Shown here: piece after piece, positions 1-8,668 of the stretch | Position numbering within the stretch: the first letter of the stretch is position 1 | Layout of the letters: every line of letters starts with the position of its first letter | NCBI GenBank assembly: GCA_024225875.1 | Contig: JAAEMD010000558.1 | Span: forward strand, 1-25,582 | Direction of reading: 5' to 3' | Source: a bacterium | Lineage (GTDB): Bacteria > Margulisbacteria > Marinamargulisbacteria > JAAEMD01 | DNA length: 25,582 nt | Notes under the pieces: generated by a model | Seen by the model: the letters and a program-made list of their open reading frames with translations, nothing else | Told to the model about the DNA's origin: nothing | Databases searched by the model: none | Made by a program: the position numbers and the translations under genes

Positions 1-94
1 AAACTCGTGTTGTTTGAAAGAGTTGTGGAATGGGAATAAAAGAAAACACTAAGGTAATAAACAGTAAATATTGATATAGAAAGGATGAGTTAAA

Positions 95-1504
95 ATGCAT
101 ATAAAAAAAGTTTTTTACAAAATTATAGCTTTACATCAATATAACGAAAGTATAGATATATCCAATAATAAATCAGCGTCCAAAGAAAAGTCAATACAAA
201 TAAACAACTATCCTATTAATATGACTTATATCAAGGGGTATCATGCAGCCAATCGCAAGAGTCTTCTGAGCTGGGGGACTAGAAAGAAAATCATTAAGAT
301 AGTGAAAAATTTACAAAAAGATTATAACAAAAATCGTCTTGATACAATTAAATACATTAGTAAATTCTATCGTTTTTTAGAAAAAGAAGACCTGGTCAAT
401 CATAATAGATGCATCAATGAATTTGCATATCAACTACATAAAACTGATAATTCTGATTTATTCAATGCTGTAATAGAATCAATTCAGATAATACAAAAAG
501 AGCCTGAAATAATACTGAGAGATGCTTTGATATACAATAAAGATACTAAATATATGATGGATTGTCTGGACCTGATCTTTATTACTGGCAAAAAAAATCA
601 GCACAAAAGATATTATGTAAAGGATGTATTAAAGTCAATATCACCAGAGTTTGTTGATGACTGTTCACGTCCGAAGTTTAGTGCTAATGACTGTAAGAAA
701 GAAAATTATTATTTAGGAATATTAGAAATGATTATAGCTAATGTTAATAAAAAAGATAATTCGAAAGCAATATCTGGCAAGTCCTTTGTAAAATTTCTCG
801 ATTCATTACAAAACAATAAAGATCACCACGATTTATTTAAATATCTTGTACTGCACCTTCATATGTCAAATATCAAAATCGATGATAACTCACCCTTTAG
901 AAGGGAGTATAAGTGTCCTTTCGATCAGTTCGATATTTCTGCAATTAACTGGCATGGCACTGAAGAAAAGTCGATAGACTACTTAATAATACTTGATAAA
1001 GTTGACGACAAGTACACTTTTCGTACGTATAATGCGTCGTATTTTTATAATTATAAGTCTCTCTTAGCAAACAAAAAATTAGAGCATCCCACAAGCAAGA
1101 CTGTAATACCTGAAAATTATATAAATGTTAGCTTTAACATGAATTCACAAGCTTTTGAAAAAGACGAACATGTTCTTATTAAAGACAATCCAGAGTATAA
1201 AGAAGGCGTAGTTGTAGAGCATCTGGAAAACGCGGGCGCGTATAAGGTTGAAATTAAAATCAAAGATAATAAAAAGACATCAGAAAGTGTAATAACTACT
1301 ACAGTTCGAGGGAAGCAGCTTGGCAAAATGTTTCAACCAGGTGACAGAGTTATTATTAGCGGAATGGAAAGAAATATCGAGTTTGAAGATAAGCCAGGAA
1401 CAGTTATAAAATATCATAGCAACAGCGGCAGATATCAAATTAAATTCAAAGACACGAAAGAAACCTTTTGTGTTGCACCAAAAAAGCTTAGATATGCAGG
1501 CTAA
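95..1504 (+). CDS. Unrecognised 469-residue protein with two C-terminal SH3-like repeats
   Basis: I do not recognise this protein. The ATG has a good ribosome site (AAAGGATGAG, 7 bases upstream). Residues 1-350 are Lys/Asn/Asp-rich, probably largely helical, with no signal peptide or membrane segment. The C-terminus holds two similar units, about residues 354-405 and 413-466. Each follows the pattern D-x-V-x-I, then a Gly-Val/Thr-Val turn, then G-x-Y-x-[VI], then a closing Lys-x-Leu. This resembles KOW/SH3-like beta-barrel repeats, which usually bind protein or nucleic acid. It stands alone on the plus strand, facing the minus-strand block that begins at 1586. Its Lys/Asn-rich style resembles the 984-residue protein at the other end of the window, but I see no clear homology. 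Coding potential is convincing; function is unknown. Confidence 0.72.
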   Translation: MHIKKVFYKIIALHQYNESIDISNNKSASKEKSIQINNYPINMTYIKGYHAANRKSLLSWGTRKKIIKIVKNLQKDYNKNRLDTIKYISKFYRFLEKEDLVNHNRCINEFAYQLHKTDNSDLFNAVIESIQIIQKEPEIILRDALIYNKDTKYMMDCLDLIFITGKKNQHKRYYVKDVLKSISPEFVDDCSRPKFSANDCKKENYYLGILEMIIANVNKKDNSKAISGKSFVKFLDSLQNNKDHHDLFKYLVLHLHMSNIKIDDNSPFRREYKCPFDQFDISAINWHGTEEKSIDYLIILDKVDDKYTFRTYNASYFYNYKSLLANKKLEHPTSKTVIPENYINVSFNMNSQAFEKDEHVLIKDNPEYKEGVVVEHLENAGAYKVEIKIKDNKKTSESVITTTVRGKQLGKMFQPGDRVIISGMERNIEFEDKPGTVIKYHSNSGRYQIKFKDTKETFCVAPKKLRYAG

Positions 1505-1510
1505 AAATAA

Positions 1511-1545
1511 GAGAGGACTGGCACTGTAAATGTGCCTGTCTTCTC
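1511..1545 (-). terminator. Hairpin terminator for the minus-strand block
   Basis: Two 14-base arms (1511-1524 and 1532-1545) pair with one G-U pair and one mismatch around a 7-base loop. Read on the minus strand, the stem is followed by TTATTTTT, as in an intrinsic terminator. Read on the plus strand there is no T-run, so it mainly serves the block ending at 1586. Confidence 0.6.
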
Positions 1546-1585
1546 ATCCTGAAAAGCCTGCTGGAGTACTGAATTTATAGAGTGC

Positions 1586-2056
1586 TTACTGTTTTTCTCT
1601 TAAGCTTGAAATTTGCGTATAGTGTTTAGCTTCTTCTTTTATAATAGTATATATTTTTGATTTATTTGTTTTATCTACAGCGTCTTTTAGTCCAGAATAA
1701 AATATGATTGCATCTTTTTCTCTACTCATTGCATAATCAAGCACCTGCTTCAGGTTATCAATATCGATGTTTTTTAAGTCCAGAGTATATTTTCTGCTTA
1801 ACTCTATCAGAGTTTTCATATAATCATAATATTCCTCATTTTCTTCTACTCTGGGAGTCTGTTTTTTTTCAACACTATTTAAAAGAGATTTAAAAAATTC
1901 TTCATGCTTTTCTTCCATAAAACATAAATATGAAAATAATTCTCTTGCTTCATTACTTTTTGCTTTTTCAGAAAGAAATTTGTATAGTTCACGGCTTTCT
2001 ATTTCTTTTTCTATTGCAAAGTTTATTATTTCGCTCATATAAAAAATTTCTGGCAT
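1586..2056 (-). CDS. Rubrerythrin-related ferritin-like protein without a rubredoxin domain
   Basis: A 156-residue protein of the ferritin-like/rubrerythrin superfamily (COG1633 type). It is nearly all helical, with two carboxylate-rich helix pairs: an early FAIEKEIESRELY stretch, then MEEKHEEFF with the ExxH diiron motif, a later helix starting with a Glu-Lys-Asp triad, and a closing EEAKHY. Family members bind a diiron site and act in peroxide or oxygen detoxification or iron handling; the exact substrate here cannot be told. No CxxC rubredoxin domain is present, unlike the rubrerythrin at 19073. The first ATG is chosen because AAGGAG lies 7 bases upstream; a second Met at residue 7 has no such site. 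It follows the HypC-HydE gene by 65 bases, so it may be the last gene of the hydrogenase transcript. Confidence 0.8.
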   Translation of the reverse strand: MPEIFYMSEIINFAIEKEIESRELYKFLSEKAKSNEARELFSYLCFMEEKHEEFFKSLLNSVEKKQTPRVEENEEYYDYMKTLIELSRKYTLDLKNIDIDNLKQVLDYAMSREKDAIIFYSGLKDAVDKTNKSKIYTIIKEEAKHYTQISSLREKQ

Positions 2057-2121
2057 TTTATATCTCCTTAATTGATCATATTTTTATTCCACAGTCAGGC
2101 TTAAATAATGATTAAACTTTA

Positions 2122-3420
2122 TTATTTTAATCCTCTTATGTCACCTGTATCTACCGGGGCACGGCCTAGATTGTACAGCAGGTCGGTTGTTTGTTTAATA
2201 CTTTTATGAAGGACGGTATTTATACCTGCTCTGTTATCATAAATTGAATATAATTTTTTCAGTTTTACAGGTGTTATATTGATCATCATAGAATTAGCAC
2301 CGGCCAGCAGAGCCTCTTTCCCTGCTGATAAATCCAGGGTTTCCAGAGCTGTAGTAACCAGTATGTTAGAATTGCTGTCAGCTAATCTTGCTATAGCTGT
2401 AGTTTTTAGTATAAGCTCTTTTTTTATGATAGCTTCCTTTTCTAAAGGAGTTCCGTTAGCTGGTATTAGCGGACCGAATGAATACATATCAGGAGCCAGA
2501 TATTTTGTTAACATAATATTATTTATTATATCCTGGCTTGTTTCTTCGGGCAGACCGACAATAAATCCGGTTGCCAGTATATAGCCAATCCTCTTAAGCT
2601 CTTTTATAAGTGCTATTCTATCCTGCAGAGTAGTGCCTGGCCTGAGTTTACTAAAAGAAGCTTTGTTCGAAGTTTCAAATCTGATTAAAGCTGCACGAGC
2701 CCCTGCTGCATACAGCTTTTTATAAGTTGATATACTTCTGGAACCTATGCTGAGAAAAACCAGTACCCCAAGTTGTCGTACACTCTTGACGATCTCTTCT
2801 AATTTAGAATCACTATACCAGTAGTCTTCTCCTGACTGAAGTACCAGGGCCTTAAAACCGTATTTATCTACAGCATTTCCGGCAGTTTCCACTATTTCTT
2901 TACAGGTCATCCTGTAGCGTTCAATATTCTTATCTTTACGGATACCGCAGTAAAAGCAGTTTTGTTGACAGTAACTGGAAAATTCAATAATGCCATGTAC
3001 ACAGCTCGCATTACCATGTGATCTTTGACGAACATTATTAGCTATCTCATATAAAACAGAAAGCTCATTTTTATGATCCAGTTCAAATAAACTAGCCAGC
3101 TCCTTTTTAGTCAGTGTTTTTCTAAGATTTACTTTCTGCAGGATATGCATAGCGTTTTCCGGGAGTTTATCTGTTTTTATTTTAGATAAAGACTCGTCAA
3201 CTTTTTTCAATTCAAAAAATATCTCTTTCCAGGTTTCAAGAATCTCCAGAGCCTCTTTTTCTGGTATAGTTCTAACCAGAATACCACCCTGTGCATATAC
3301 ATAATCACCTGTTTTTACTCTGTCATCATCAAGTAAAATATTTCTTTTTTCACCGAAATAATCAATCACTCCGATATGATTTTTTATTTCCACTACTTTT
3401 GCAGGAATTGAGTAACACAT
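2122..3420 (-). CDS. HypC domain fused to a HydE-like radical SAM maturase
   Basis: A two-domain protein of 432 residues. Residues 1-73 are HypC: Met-Cys at the N-terminus (Cys2 is the Fe-carrying residue in HypC), an IPAKVVEI-like strand and a GDYV strand. In the family HypC, with HypD, carries the Fe(CN)2CO precursor of [NiFe] hydrogenase. A helical linker follows (about 74-135). Residues 140-425 match HydE, the radical SAM maturase of [FeFe] hydrogenase: CxxxCxxC at Cys151, Cys155 and Cys158, then ERYRMT, VLQSGED, IRFETSN, KLRPGT, VGLPEET and a GPLIPA segment. No HydF or HydG is nearby; the neighbours are all [NiFe] hydrogenase genes. The gene starts one base after the permease stop and is probably translationally coupled. 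The fusion is visible in one uninterrupted frame; its function is inference. Confidence 0.88.
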   Translation of the reverse strand: MCYSIPAKVVEIKNHIGVIDYFGEKRNILLDDDRVKTGDYVYAQGGILVRTIPEKEALEILETWKEIFFELKKVDESLSKIKTDKLPENAMHILQKVNLRKTLTKKELASLFELDHKNELSVLYEIANNVRQRSHGNASCVHGIIEFSSYCQQNCFYCGIRKDKNIERYRMTCKEIVETAGNAVDKYGFKALVLQSGEDYWYSDSKLEEIVKSVRQLGVLVFLSIGSRSISTYKKLYAAGARAALIRFETSNKASFSKLRPGTTLQDRIALIKELKRIGYILATGFIVGLPEETSQDIINNIMLTKYLAPDMYSFGPLIPANGTPLEKEAIIKKELILKTTAIARLADSNSNILVTTALETLDLSAGKEALLAGANSMMINITPVKLKKLYSIYDNRAGINTVLHKSIKQTTDLLYNLGRAPVDTGDIRGLK

Positions 3421-3421
3421 A

Positions 3422-4141
3422 TTAAAGCCCTGTCAGCTTAATGACAGACCCGGTTAAAAATATGGTGCTGCCTGCCATTATATGGCCATACTTTTCTATT
3501 TTATTAAATTTGATAATTTTTTTCCCATATAGAAAGGTCATTACCATAAAAAACATAGTTGCCAAAGTTGTGACTGCAAAGGCAGATGTTACTATCATTA
3601 CATTTATAAAAGAGCCTTTAGCAGCCGGATACATTAATACCGGTATCAGCGGCTCACAGGGGCCAAGAACAAATATGCTAAACAGTATCCATGGCGTTAT
3701 ATCTTTTCTACTGTCTTTGTTTTCAGGTACAGTGGTATGGGATCCGGAATACAGGTGTTTATGGTTATGTGCTGTTCCGTCATTATGGTTTTGCAGATGT
3801 GAGCAGCGGTTATTTTTAATCGCAGCTCTTATACCCCAGAGAAGATATACAAGACCAAAAATTATCAGTGCCCAGGCGGCAAACTCACCTCTAACTGAGT
3901 CGATTATTTTTAATTTCGAAACAGCAACCCCGAATATAATACCTGCCGTACCAGCTATAATTGAAGATAATAAATGTCCGGAACCGGACAGCAGTGTTAT
4001 CCAGGCGGTCTTTGATTTTGACCACTTCCCTGCTTTTGACATAACAATAAAAGGAAGATAATGGTCCGGGCCTGTAACTGTATGTAGAAATCCTGTACTT
4101 ACAGCCAGTGACAAAAGAACCGTTGTTTCCTGGTTTATCAT
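3422..4141 (-). CDS. Nickel/cobalt-type membrane permease with a His-rich loop
   Basis: A 239-residue membrane protein with about six hydrophobic helices. The first carries His20...Asp26-His27 in an HTVTGPDH motif, recalling the His/Asp metal-recognition motif in helix I-II of nickel/cobalt permeases (NicO, UreH and related families). His56 lies in the next helix. A hydrophilic loop at 113-135 contains seven His residues, typical of nickel or cobalt handling. A GPCEPLIPVL segment follows in helix 4. The start codon overlaps the stop of the hydrogenase protease (ATGA), so the two are coupled. Position among hydrogenase genes suggests uptake of nickel for the active site. Cobalt transport, or efflux of the RcnA kind, remain possible. 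Confidence 0.75.
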   Translation of the reverse strand: MINQETTVLLSLAVSTGFLHTVTGPDHYLPFIVMSKAGKWSKSKTAWITLLSGSGHLLSSIIAGTAGIIFGVAVSKLKIIDSVRGEFAAWALIIFGLVYLLWGIRAAIKNNRCSHLQNHNDGTAHNHKHLYSGSHTTVPENKDSRKDITPWILFSIFVLGPCEPLIPVLMYPAAKGSFINVMIVTSAFAVTTLATMFFMVMTFLYGKKIIKFNKIEKYGHIMAGSTIFLTGSVIKLTGL

Positions 4142-4650
4142 AGTATTTCCTGAACCAGTTTTACCAGGTCACTGGCAGCTCTTGATACTTCCAGAGATAA
4201 CCCTTCTCCAAAGGAGATATCTCCTGGCTGAATTCCAATAATGATTAAGTTTACTTTTATCTCCAGCTTATCTATCAGGGTTAATGCTTCTGCAAGCCCG
4301 AAACCATGGGTTGAAAGTGCATCAGATTTAACAGTCAGCCTTGCTTCATCAGGCCTGAAAACTCTGATAGTACCTGGTTCAGCCTGCATATTTACAGCGT
4401 CTATAACTATAACTTTACTATAATGCTTAACGATATCAATAAGTGCAAAGGCATCAGTTCCCCCGTCTAAAATATCAACATTGTCTGCCAGACCAGTTTT
4501 TTTAAGCCGCCTGACAACTTCCGGCCCGATGCCATCATCCTTTCTTAAAGGGTTTCCAACACCTGTAACCAGTATTTTACTATTTAGTGAACCGGCTGCA
4601 TTATCTGCTGCCAGCGCTTTACTGGCAGATTTCTCATCTATATCTTTCAA
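4138..4650 (-). CDS. [NiFe] hydrogenase maturation protease (HycI/HyaD/HoxW family, M52)
   Basis: An endopeptidase of the M52 family, which removes the C-terminal peptide of the hydrogenase large subunit after nickel insertion. The signature GNPLRKDDGIGP (32-43), Glu44, Asp84 in VIDAV and His115 in STHGFGL are the expected nickel-sensing residues. It lies 53 bases after the large-subunit gene, which still carries the tail this enzyme would cleave. The start is uncertain. The reading frame offers a TTG at 4650 with a GAGG only 11 bases upstream, giving an N-terminal extension of about 24 residues before the conserved ILVTGVGN strand. Usual family length is 150-170 residues, so the extension is tolerable. 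Confidence 0.88.
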   Translation of the reverse strand: MKDIDEKSASKALAADNAAGSLNSKILVTGVGNPLRKDDGIGPEVVRRLKKTGLADNVDILDGGTDAFALIDIVKHYSKVIVIDAVNMQAEPGTIRVFRPDEARLTVKSDALSTHGFGLAEALTLIDKLEIKVNLIIIGIQPGDISFGEGLSLEVSRAASDLVKLVQEIL

Positions 4651-4703
4651 CTTTTTCTGTTCCTCATTTAAGAATTTAAATTAACGTATCTTAAGCATAG
4701 TTA

Positions 4704-6014
4704 TTATACGGTTGTACTTCTGCTGTTAATAAATTCGATATCAAGTATATGAGCAGAACATGAAATACAGGGATCGTATGCACGAACCATCATTTCTAAT
4801 AAAAGCCTTATTTCATCTTGTGATTTATCGATTATTTCAGGCACCAGTTTCCGGAAATCATTTTCAATGTTTTGAAAATTCTGACCTGTTGGTATTATAC
4901 AGTTCGATCTTTGTAAGATACCTTTATCATCATAAGTATAATCATGGAAAAGTATTCCGCGTGGTACTTCAACGGCACCAACGCCCTGACCAGCTTTTAA
5001 AGGAAAACTGTCATCTTCCAGTTTTACATCTTTATTTAATAAGGCTGACGCGGCTTTTATACCTTCATCTGCAAGATGAACCAGCTCAACAAACTGGGCA
5101 ACTGTATTAAGGTAAGAGTTGTAACATGGTGCTTTTAATCCTAAGTCAACGGCCGTTTGCTTTGCATCCGGTGACAGCCATTGTGAGTTATTATTGAATC
5201 TTGCCAGAGCACCAACCATATAAGATTCTCTTTTATGTTTTGTTCTTTTGGCAGTTGAATGATCGCATAGATATTCATTGGTAACATCAAGATAATCCTT
5301 ACGGGATATTTCACCGCTGTCGCTGGAGTAAATATCACCTTCAAGGAAGGTATACTCGCCTTTCTTATAAAGAGATATGTACTCTGTTTCACGCTCGTAA
5401 TCAGGAAGCTTCAGGGATTTTAATAAAGGTATTGAACTTTTTAACTCCTGTTTTGCATCTTCCAGTCTCACTATAATCTCTTCTAAAACACCGGGCTCTG
5501 GAACCATTGTCATAGCTTTTACATTTGTTGCTGTCGGATGGATTAGACGCCCACCGATCATATCTCCTATTTCATGGCCCAGTTTTTTTAATTTTATAGC
5601 CTGAACTACTACGTCCTTGTGGGTATTAACCAGAGGTAATACGCTTTTAGCGCCCACAAAATCAGGTATAGCAAGAAAATAAATATGTAAAACATGGCTT
5701 TCAAAATGCTGCCCTGTATTTAAAAGGCACCTGAGCAGCTTTTCCTGTTCTGATATTTTTATGTTGAAAGCATCTTCGGTTGCTGCTAATGATGCCAGAA
5801 CATGTCCTGCCGAGCATATACCACATATTCTGCTTGTTATTAAGCTGGCCTCTTTATATGTACGGCCTTTAATCATGGCTTCAAAAAAACGGGGAGCCTC
5901 TACTATTTCCAGTCTGCACTCAACCAGTTCGCCATTTTTAACATCAACCTTTATATTGCCATGTCCTTCTACCCTGGTGATATGGTGAACATCTATCTTT
6001 ACATTATCCGGCAT
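4704..6014 (-). CDS. hydA: [NiFe] hydrogenase large (alpha) subunit, group 3b type
   Basis: Catalytic subunit carrying the Ni-Fe site. The N-terminal L1 motif is RICGICS (Cys64, Cys67) and the C-terminal L2 motif is DPCISCSAH (Cys416, Cys419, His422). These four Cys bind Ni and Fe. Fourteen residues follow His422, the usual removable tail, matching the adjacent M52 protease. At 436 residues it fits group 3 cytoplasmic hydrogenases, and the company of hydB, hydG and hydD upstream assigns group 3b (Pyrococcus sulfhydrogenase, NADPH-linked). No membrane or export signal is seen. The start overlaps the end of the small-subunit gene by 11 bases. All active-site ligands are intact, so the enzyme should be functional. 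Confidence 0.95.
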   Translation of the reverse strand: MPDNVKIDVHHITRVEGHGNIKVDVKNGELVECRLEIVEAPRFFEAMIKGRTYKEASLITSRICGICSAGHVLASLAATEDAFNIKISEQEKLLRCLLNTGQHFESHVLHIYFLAIPDFVGAKSVLPLVNTHKDVVVQAIKLKKLGHEIGDMIGGRLIHPTATNVKAMTMVPEPGVLEEIIVRLEDAKQELKSSIPLLKSLKLPDYERETEYISLYKKGEYTFLEGDIYSSDSGEISRKDYLDVTNEYLCDHSTAKRTKHKRESYMVGALARFNNNSQWLSPDAKQTAVDLGLKAPCYNSYLNTVAQFVELVHLADEGIKAASALLNKDVKLEDDSFPLKAGQGVGAVEVPRGILFHDYTYDDKGILQRSNCIIPTGQNFQNIENDFRKLVPEIIDKSQDEIRLLLEMMVRAYDPCISCSAHILDIEFINSRSTTV

Positions 6015-6759
6015 TTTTAAAAACCTCCCTGTTTCTTTGCAGAAACAACTTGAATTGATCGGTCATCTGGTCGAAGGTTAGATTGTATTTTTGCATAACA
6101 TCTTTCTGAGCATGAAGGTTAGGCTTTGTAACTGTACCTCTACAGCCATAGCAGTAACCACCATTACTCGGGCATTTAGCATCACAACCTGCTCTTATGA
6201 CCGGGCCAAGGCAGTGCATTCCTTTTTCATATACACATATATTCTCATTTTTTTTACATTCAACACAAACAGAATAATCAGGAATATCAGGTCTTTTACC
6301 CAGAACTAGATTTTTAACAATCCGCACAAATTCCATAGTATTTATCGGGCAGCCTGGAATGAAGGCATCCACCTGTACAACTTCGCTTATAGCTCTGGTG
6401 ACAGTTGTTTCATATTTTAGGGGGTCCGTCGGGTAGACAGCTTTTTGATAATCTTCTTTTTTCTGAAAATTTTTTAAGGCATTAATACCACCTGTATGAG
6501 CACAAGCTCCAAATGCTACTAATACCTTAGATCTATTTCTGATATCCTGTAGCCGTGGTACATCACAGTCTCTGGTAATAGATCCCTCAATAAGGGCTAT
6601 ATCATATTTAGCGGCCTTTTCACTTATAGCCTCTCTAAACTCAACAATATCAACAACATTCAACAGGTCCAGCATTTGTTCCGGTGCAAGATCTATTGCG
6701 CTTAACTGGCACCCTTCACAACTTGCAAAATCAAAAAAAGCAACTTTTGGCTTTGCCAT
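6004..6759 (-). CDS. hydD: [NiFe] hydrogenase small (delta) subunit
   Basis: Electron-transfer subunit that partners the large subunit. Cys14 and Cys17 (CEGC), Cys86 in FGACAHTGG and Cys137 in PGCPIN are the expected ligands of the proximal [4Fe-4S] cluster. From residue 165 a Cys-rich segment (CVECKKNENIC...MHCLGP...GCDAKC...CYGCRG) would hold two further clusters. There is no Tat signal, so the enzyme stays in the cytoplasm. The gene shares one base with hydG (TAATG) and overlaps hydA by 11 bases, typical of tightly coupled subunits. Length (251) agrees with group 3b small subunits. Confidence 0.94.
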   Translation of the reverse strand: MAKPKVAFFDFASCEGCQLSAIDLAPEQMLDLLNVVDIVEFREAISEKAAKYDIALIEGSITRDCDVPRLQDIRNRSKVLVAFGACAHTGGINALKNFQKKEDYQKAVYPTDPLKYETTVTRAISEVVQVDAFIPGCPINTMEFVRIVKNLVLGKRPDIPDYSVCVECKKNENICVYEKGMHCLGPVIRAGCDAKCPSNGGYCYGCRGTVTKPNLHAQKDVMQKYNLTFDQMTDQFKLFLQRNREVFKNAG

Positions 6760-7625
6760 TATAGAACCTCCTCATTATTTTCAATATCAGCATAATTAAA
6801 TACAGGCCCTTCCTTACAAACATAAATACCTTCCATTTTACAATGTCCGCATTTACCGACTCCGCATTTCATTCTTCTTTCCAGCGACATATATATATTG
6901 CTTTTTGGCATACCCTTATTGATTAGTGAAATTAGAACAAATTTATACATAACAGGGGGGCCTGCAATTATCGCTATTGTGTTTAACGGGTTAAATTTAA
7001 CTTGTGGTATAAGAGTAGTAATAACCCCCGTATTTCCGGTCCAGTTTTCATCTCCATGGTCAACGGTTTTCAGAAACTCAATATTTTTGCCCATTTCAGC
7101 AACTTCTGCTATCTCTTCCTTATACATTATTTCATCAGGAGTTTTGCATCCATAAAGAATTGATATTTTTTCGTACAGTTCCGGTTCTTTCAGCACCTTA
7201 TTTATCAGAGATCTTAATGGAACGTAACCAATCCCGCCTGCAATAAATAATATATGTTTACGGTACATTTTTTGAATAATGCTGTCATCAAACCCATGTC
7301 CGAATGGACCTCTGATAAATATTTCATCTCCGACATTAAAGGAGTGTAATTTATTGGTAACGTCTCCTACAGCACGTACGCATATTTCAAATTTATTATC
7401 TGCACCAGGTGGTGAGGATATTGAAATAGGTGCTTCACCAATACCTAAAATTGACAGCTGAATAAACTGGCCTGGTATATGACCAAGGGGTTTATTGTTT
7501 TGCAACTCAAGTTCAAAAAACAGTTCCTTATCAGTAAAATTTTTAATTTTAGTTATTGTTGCTTTTTCAGGGAGATACAGATTTTCATCTTTTGGCTTTA
7601 TATTCAGTTTATTATTTGAATTCAT
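6759..7625 (-). CDS. hydG: Hydrogenase diaphorase (gamma) subunit, FAD/NAD(P)-binding with [2Fe-2S]
   Basis: Ferredoxin-NADP reductase-like subunit that links the hydrogenase to NAD(P)H. Residues 20-115 form the flavin-binding barrel, with an APISISS stretch in place of the RxYS motif. Residues 124-245 form the nucleotide-binding half: FIAGGIGYVPL, then LYGCKTPDE and AGPPVMYKF. The C-terminus carries Cys254, Cys259, Cys262 and Cys270 (C-x4-C-x2-C-x7-C), a [2Fe-2S] site like that of dihydroorotate dehydrogenase electron-transfer subunits and sulfhydrogenase gamma. A strong AGGAGG precedes the ATG. It begins 5 bases after hydB. The symbol follows the Pyrococcus hydBGDA naming and is unrelated to the [FeFe] maturase HydG. 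Confidence 0.93.
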   Translation of the reverse strand: MNSNNKLNIKPKDENLYLPEKATITKIKNFTDKELFFELELQNNKPLGHIPGQFIQLSILGIGEAPISISSPPGADNKFEICVRAVGDVTNKLHSFNVGDEIFIRGPFGHGFDDSIIQKMYRKHILFIAGGIGYVPLRSLINKVLKEPELYEKISILYGCKTPDEIMYKEEIAEVAEMGKNIEFLKTVDHGDENWTGNTGVITTLIPQVKFNPLNTIAIIAGPPVMYKFVLISLINKGMPKSNIYMSLERRMKCGVGKCGHCKMEGIYVCKEGPVFNYADIENNEEVL

Positions 7626-7630
7626 TCGTG

Positions 7631-8668
7631 TTATCCTCCTGTTGATAGTTCACCAGTAATTGTTTCTGCTATCGTTTTTGGACTAATATTTACCAGACAG
7701 GCCCTGACACACCGGCCACAGCCAACACATACAGATTCCCCATGTTTTTTCATAAGATAATTAAATTTACGGTTAATTCTGTGTTTGAGCCTGTCTTTCG
7801 GTTCCTCTCTAAAGTTATCGTTACCTGCCACAACAGCAAAACTGTTTAACATACAGGCATCCCAGCGGCGGATACGTTCACCTTTTTTTAAGTTTAAGGC
7901 CATCTCATCTGCAACATCAAAACAGTAACAGGTAGGACATACTAAAATGCAGGAGCCACAGCTTAAGCATTTATCGCCTTCTGTCTGCCATACGCTGTGG
8001 TTTTTATTATTTTCAAATATTTCCGGTAACTGTTTCAGTTGTTTAAAAGTTCCGAATTTACTAAAGGCAGCTGCTTTTGCCTGATTGAAATCATCAAGGA
8101 TATTTTCTGATTTTATTTCTGTCTGGAAGTATTTATCCAGTTGTTCAGCTCCTTTTTCAGTATAGACAGTGACAGCAAAATCAATACCGGTATTATGCAG
8201 CATAAAATCGCATCCGGTAGTGATATTCTGAGCATTTACTTTATAACAGAAGGCCTTCTCATCGCATAGTCTGCTACAGTCTAACCCAATGATAAGTGAC
8301 TTTTCTCTTTTCGCCAGATAATTTGGATCACCATTACTTTCAGCAAAAGCTTCATCAAGTATTTTTATTCCATGTAGATCGCAGGGTTTTATTCCGAACA
8401 GCACCATTGACTCAGCTTCTATTTTAGCAGTTACTTTACCTTTGGTTGTGTATTCTAAAATCACTTCATCCTGAGGTAGAAAGAATTTTTTAGGAGAAAG
8501 TACTGTGGGTATATACTGCATAAGTATTTCGTCGCTTTTTGTTACATAATCATACAGTACCTTTTCTCCCTTTCTAGTCAGAGCTGCAAGTTTTCTGCCA
8601 TCATTAATAATCCTGTCCAGGCCGATTAGCAGGTCTTTTTTTGAGATCTTTCTGAATTTACCGTTCAT
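7631..8668 (-). CDS. hydB: Hydrogenase iron-sulfur (beta) subunit
   Basis: Electron-transfer subunit of the group 3b hydrogenase, related to the beta subunit of anaerobic sulfite reductase (AsrA-like). Two [4Fe-4S] sites are visible near the C-terminus: Cys234/237/240/244 (CLSCGSCILVC) and Cys314/317/320/324 (CVGCGRCVRAC). The second Cys group is followed by Leu instead of the usual Pro. The N-terminal half carries FGIKPCDLHG (about 91-100) and a Cys-rich GLDCSRLCDEKAFC stretch (128-141). It would relay electrons between the gamma subunit and the hydrogenase module. The gene overlaps hypB by 11 bases, so maturation and structural genes are expressed together. Confidence 0.93.
   Translation of the reverse strand: MNGKFRKISKKDLLIGLDRIINDGRKLAALTRKGEKVLYDYVTKSDEILMQYIPTVLSPKKFFLPQDEVILEYTTKGKVTAKIEAESMVLFGIKPCDLHGIKILDEAFAESNGDPNYLAKREKSLIIGLDCSRLCDEKAFCYKVNAQNITTGCDFMLHNTGIDFAVTVYTEKGAEQLDKYFQTEIKSENILDDFNQAKAAAFSKFGTFKQLKQLPEIFENNKNHSVWQTEGDKCLSCGSCILVCPTCYCFDVADEMALNLKKGERIRRWDACMLNSFAVVAGNDNFREEPKDRLKHRINRKFNYLMKKHGESVCVGCGRCVRACLVNISPKTIAETITGELSTGG

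Noticed and set aside
3441..4061. 206-residue open frame on the plus strand opposite the nickel-type permease
   Set aside because: It is antisense to a gene with clear motifs and coupled starts; its translation looks like a frame shadow without family features.
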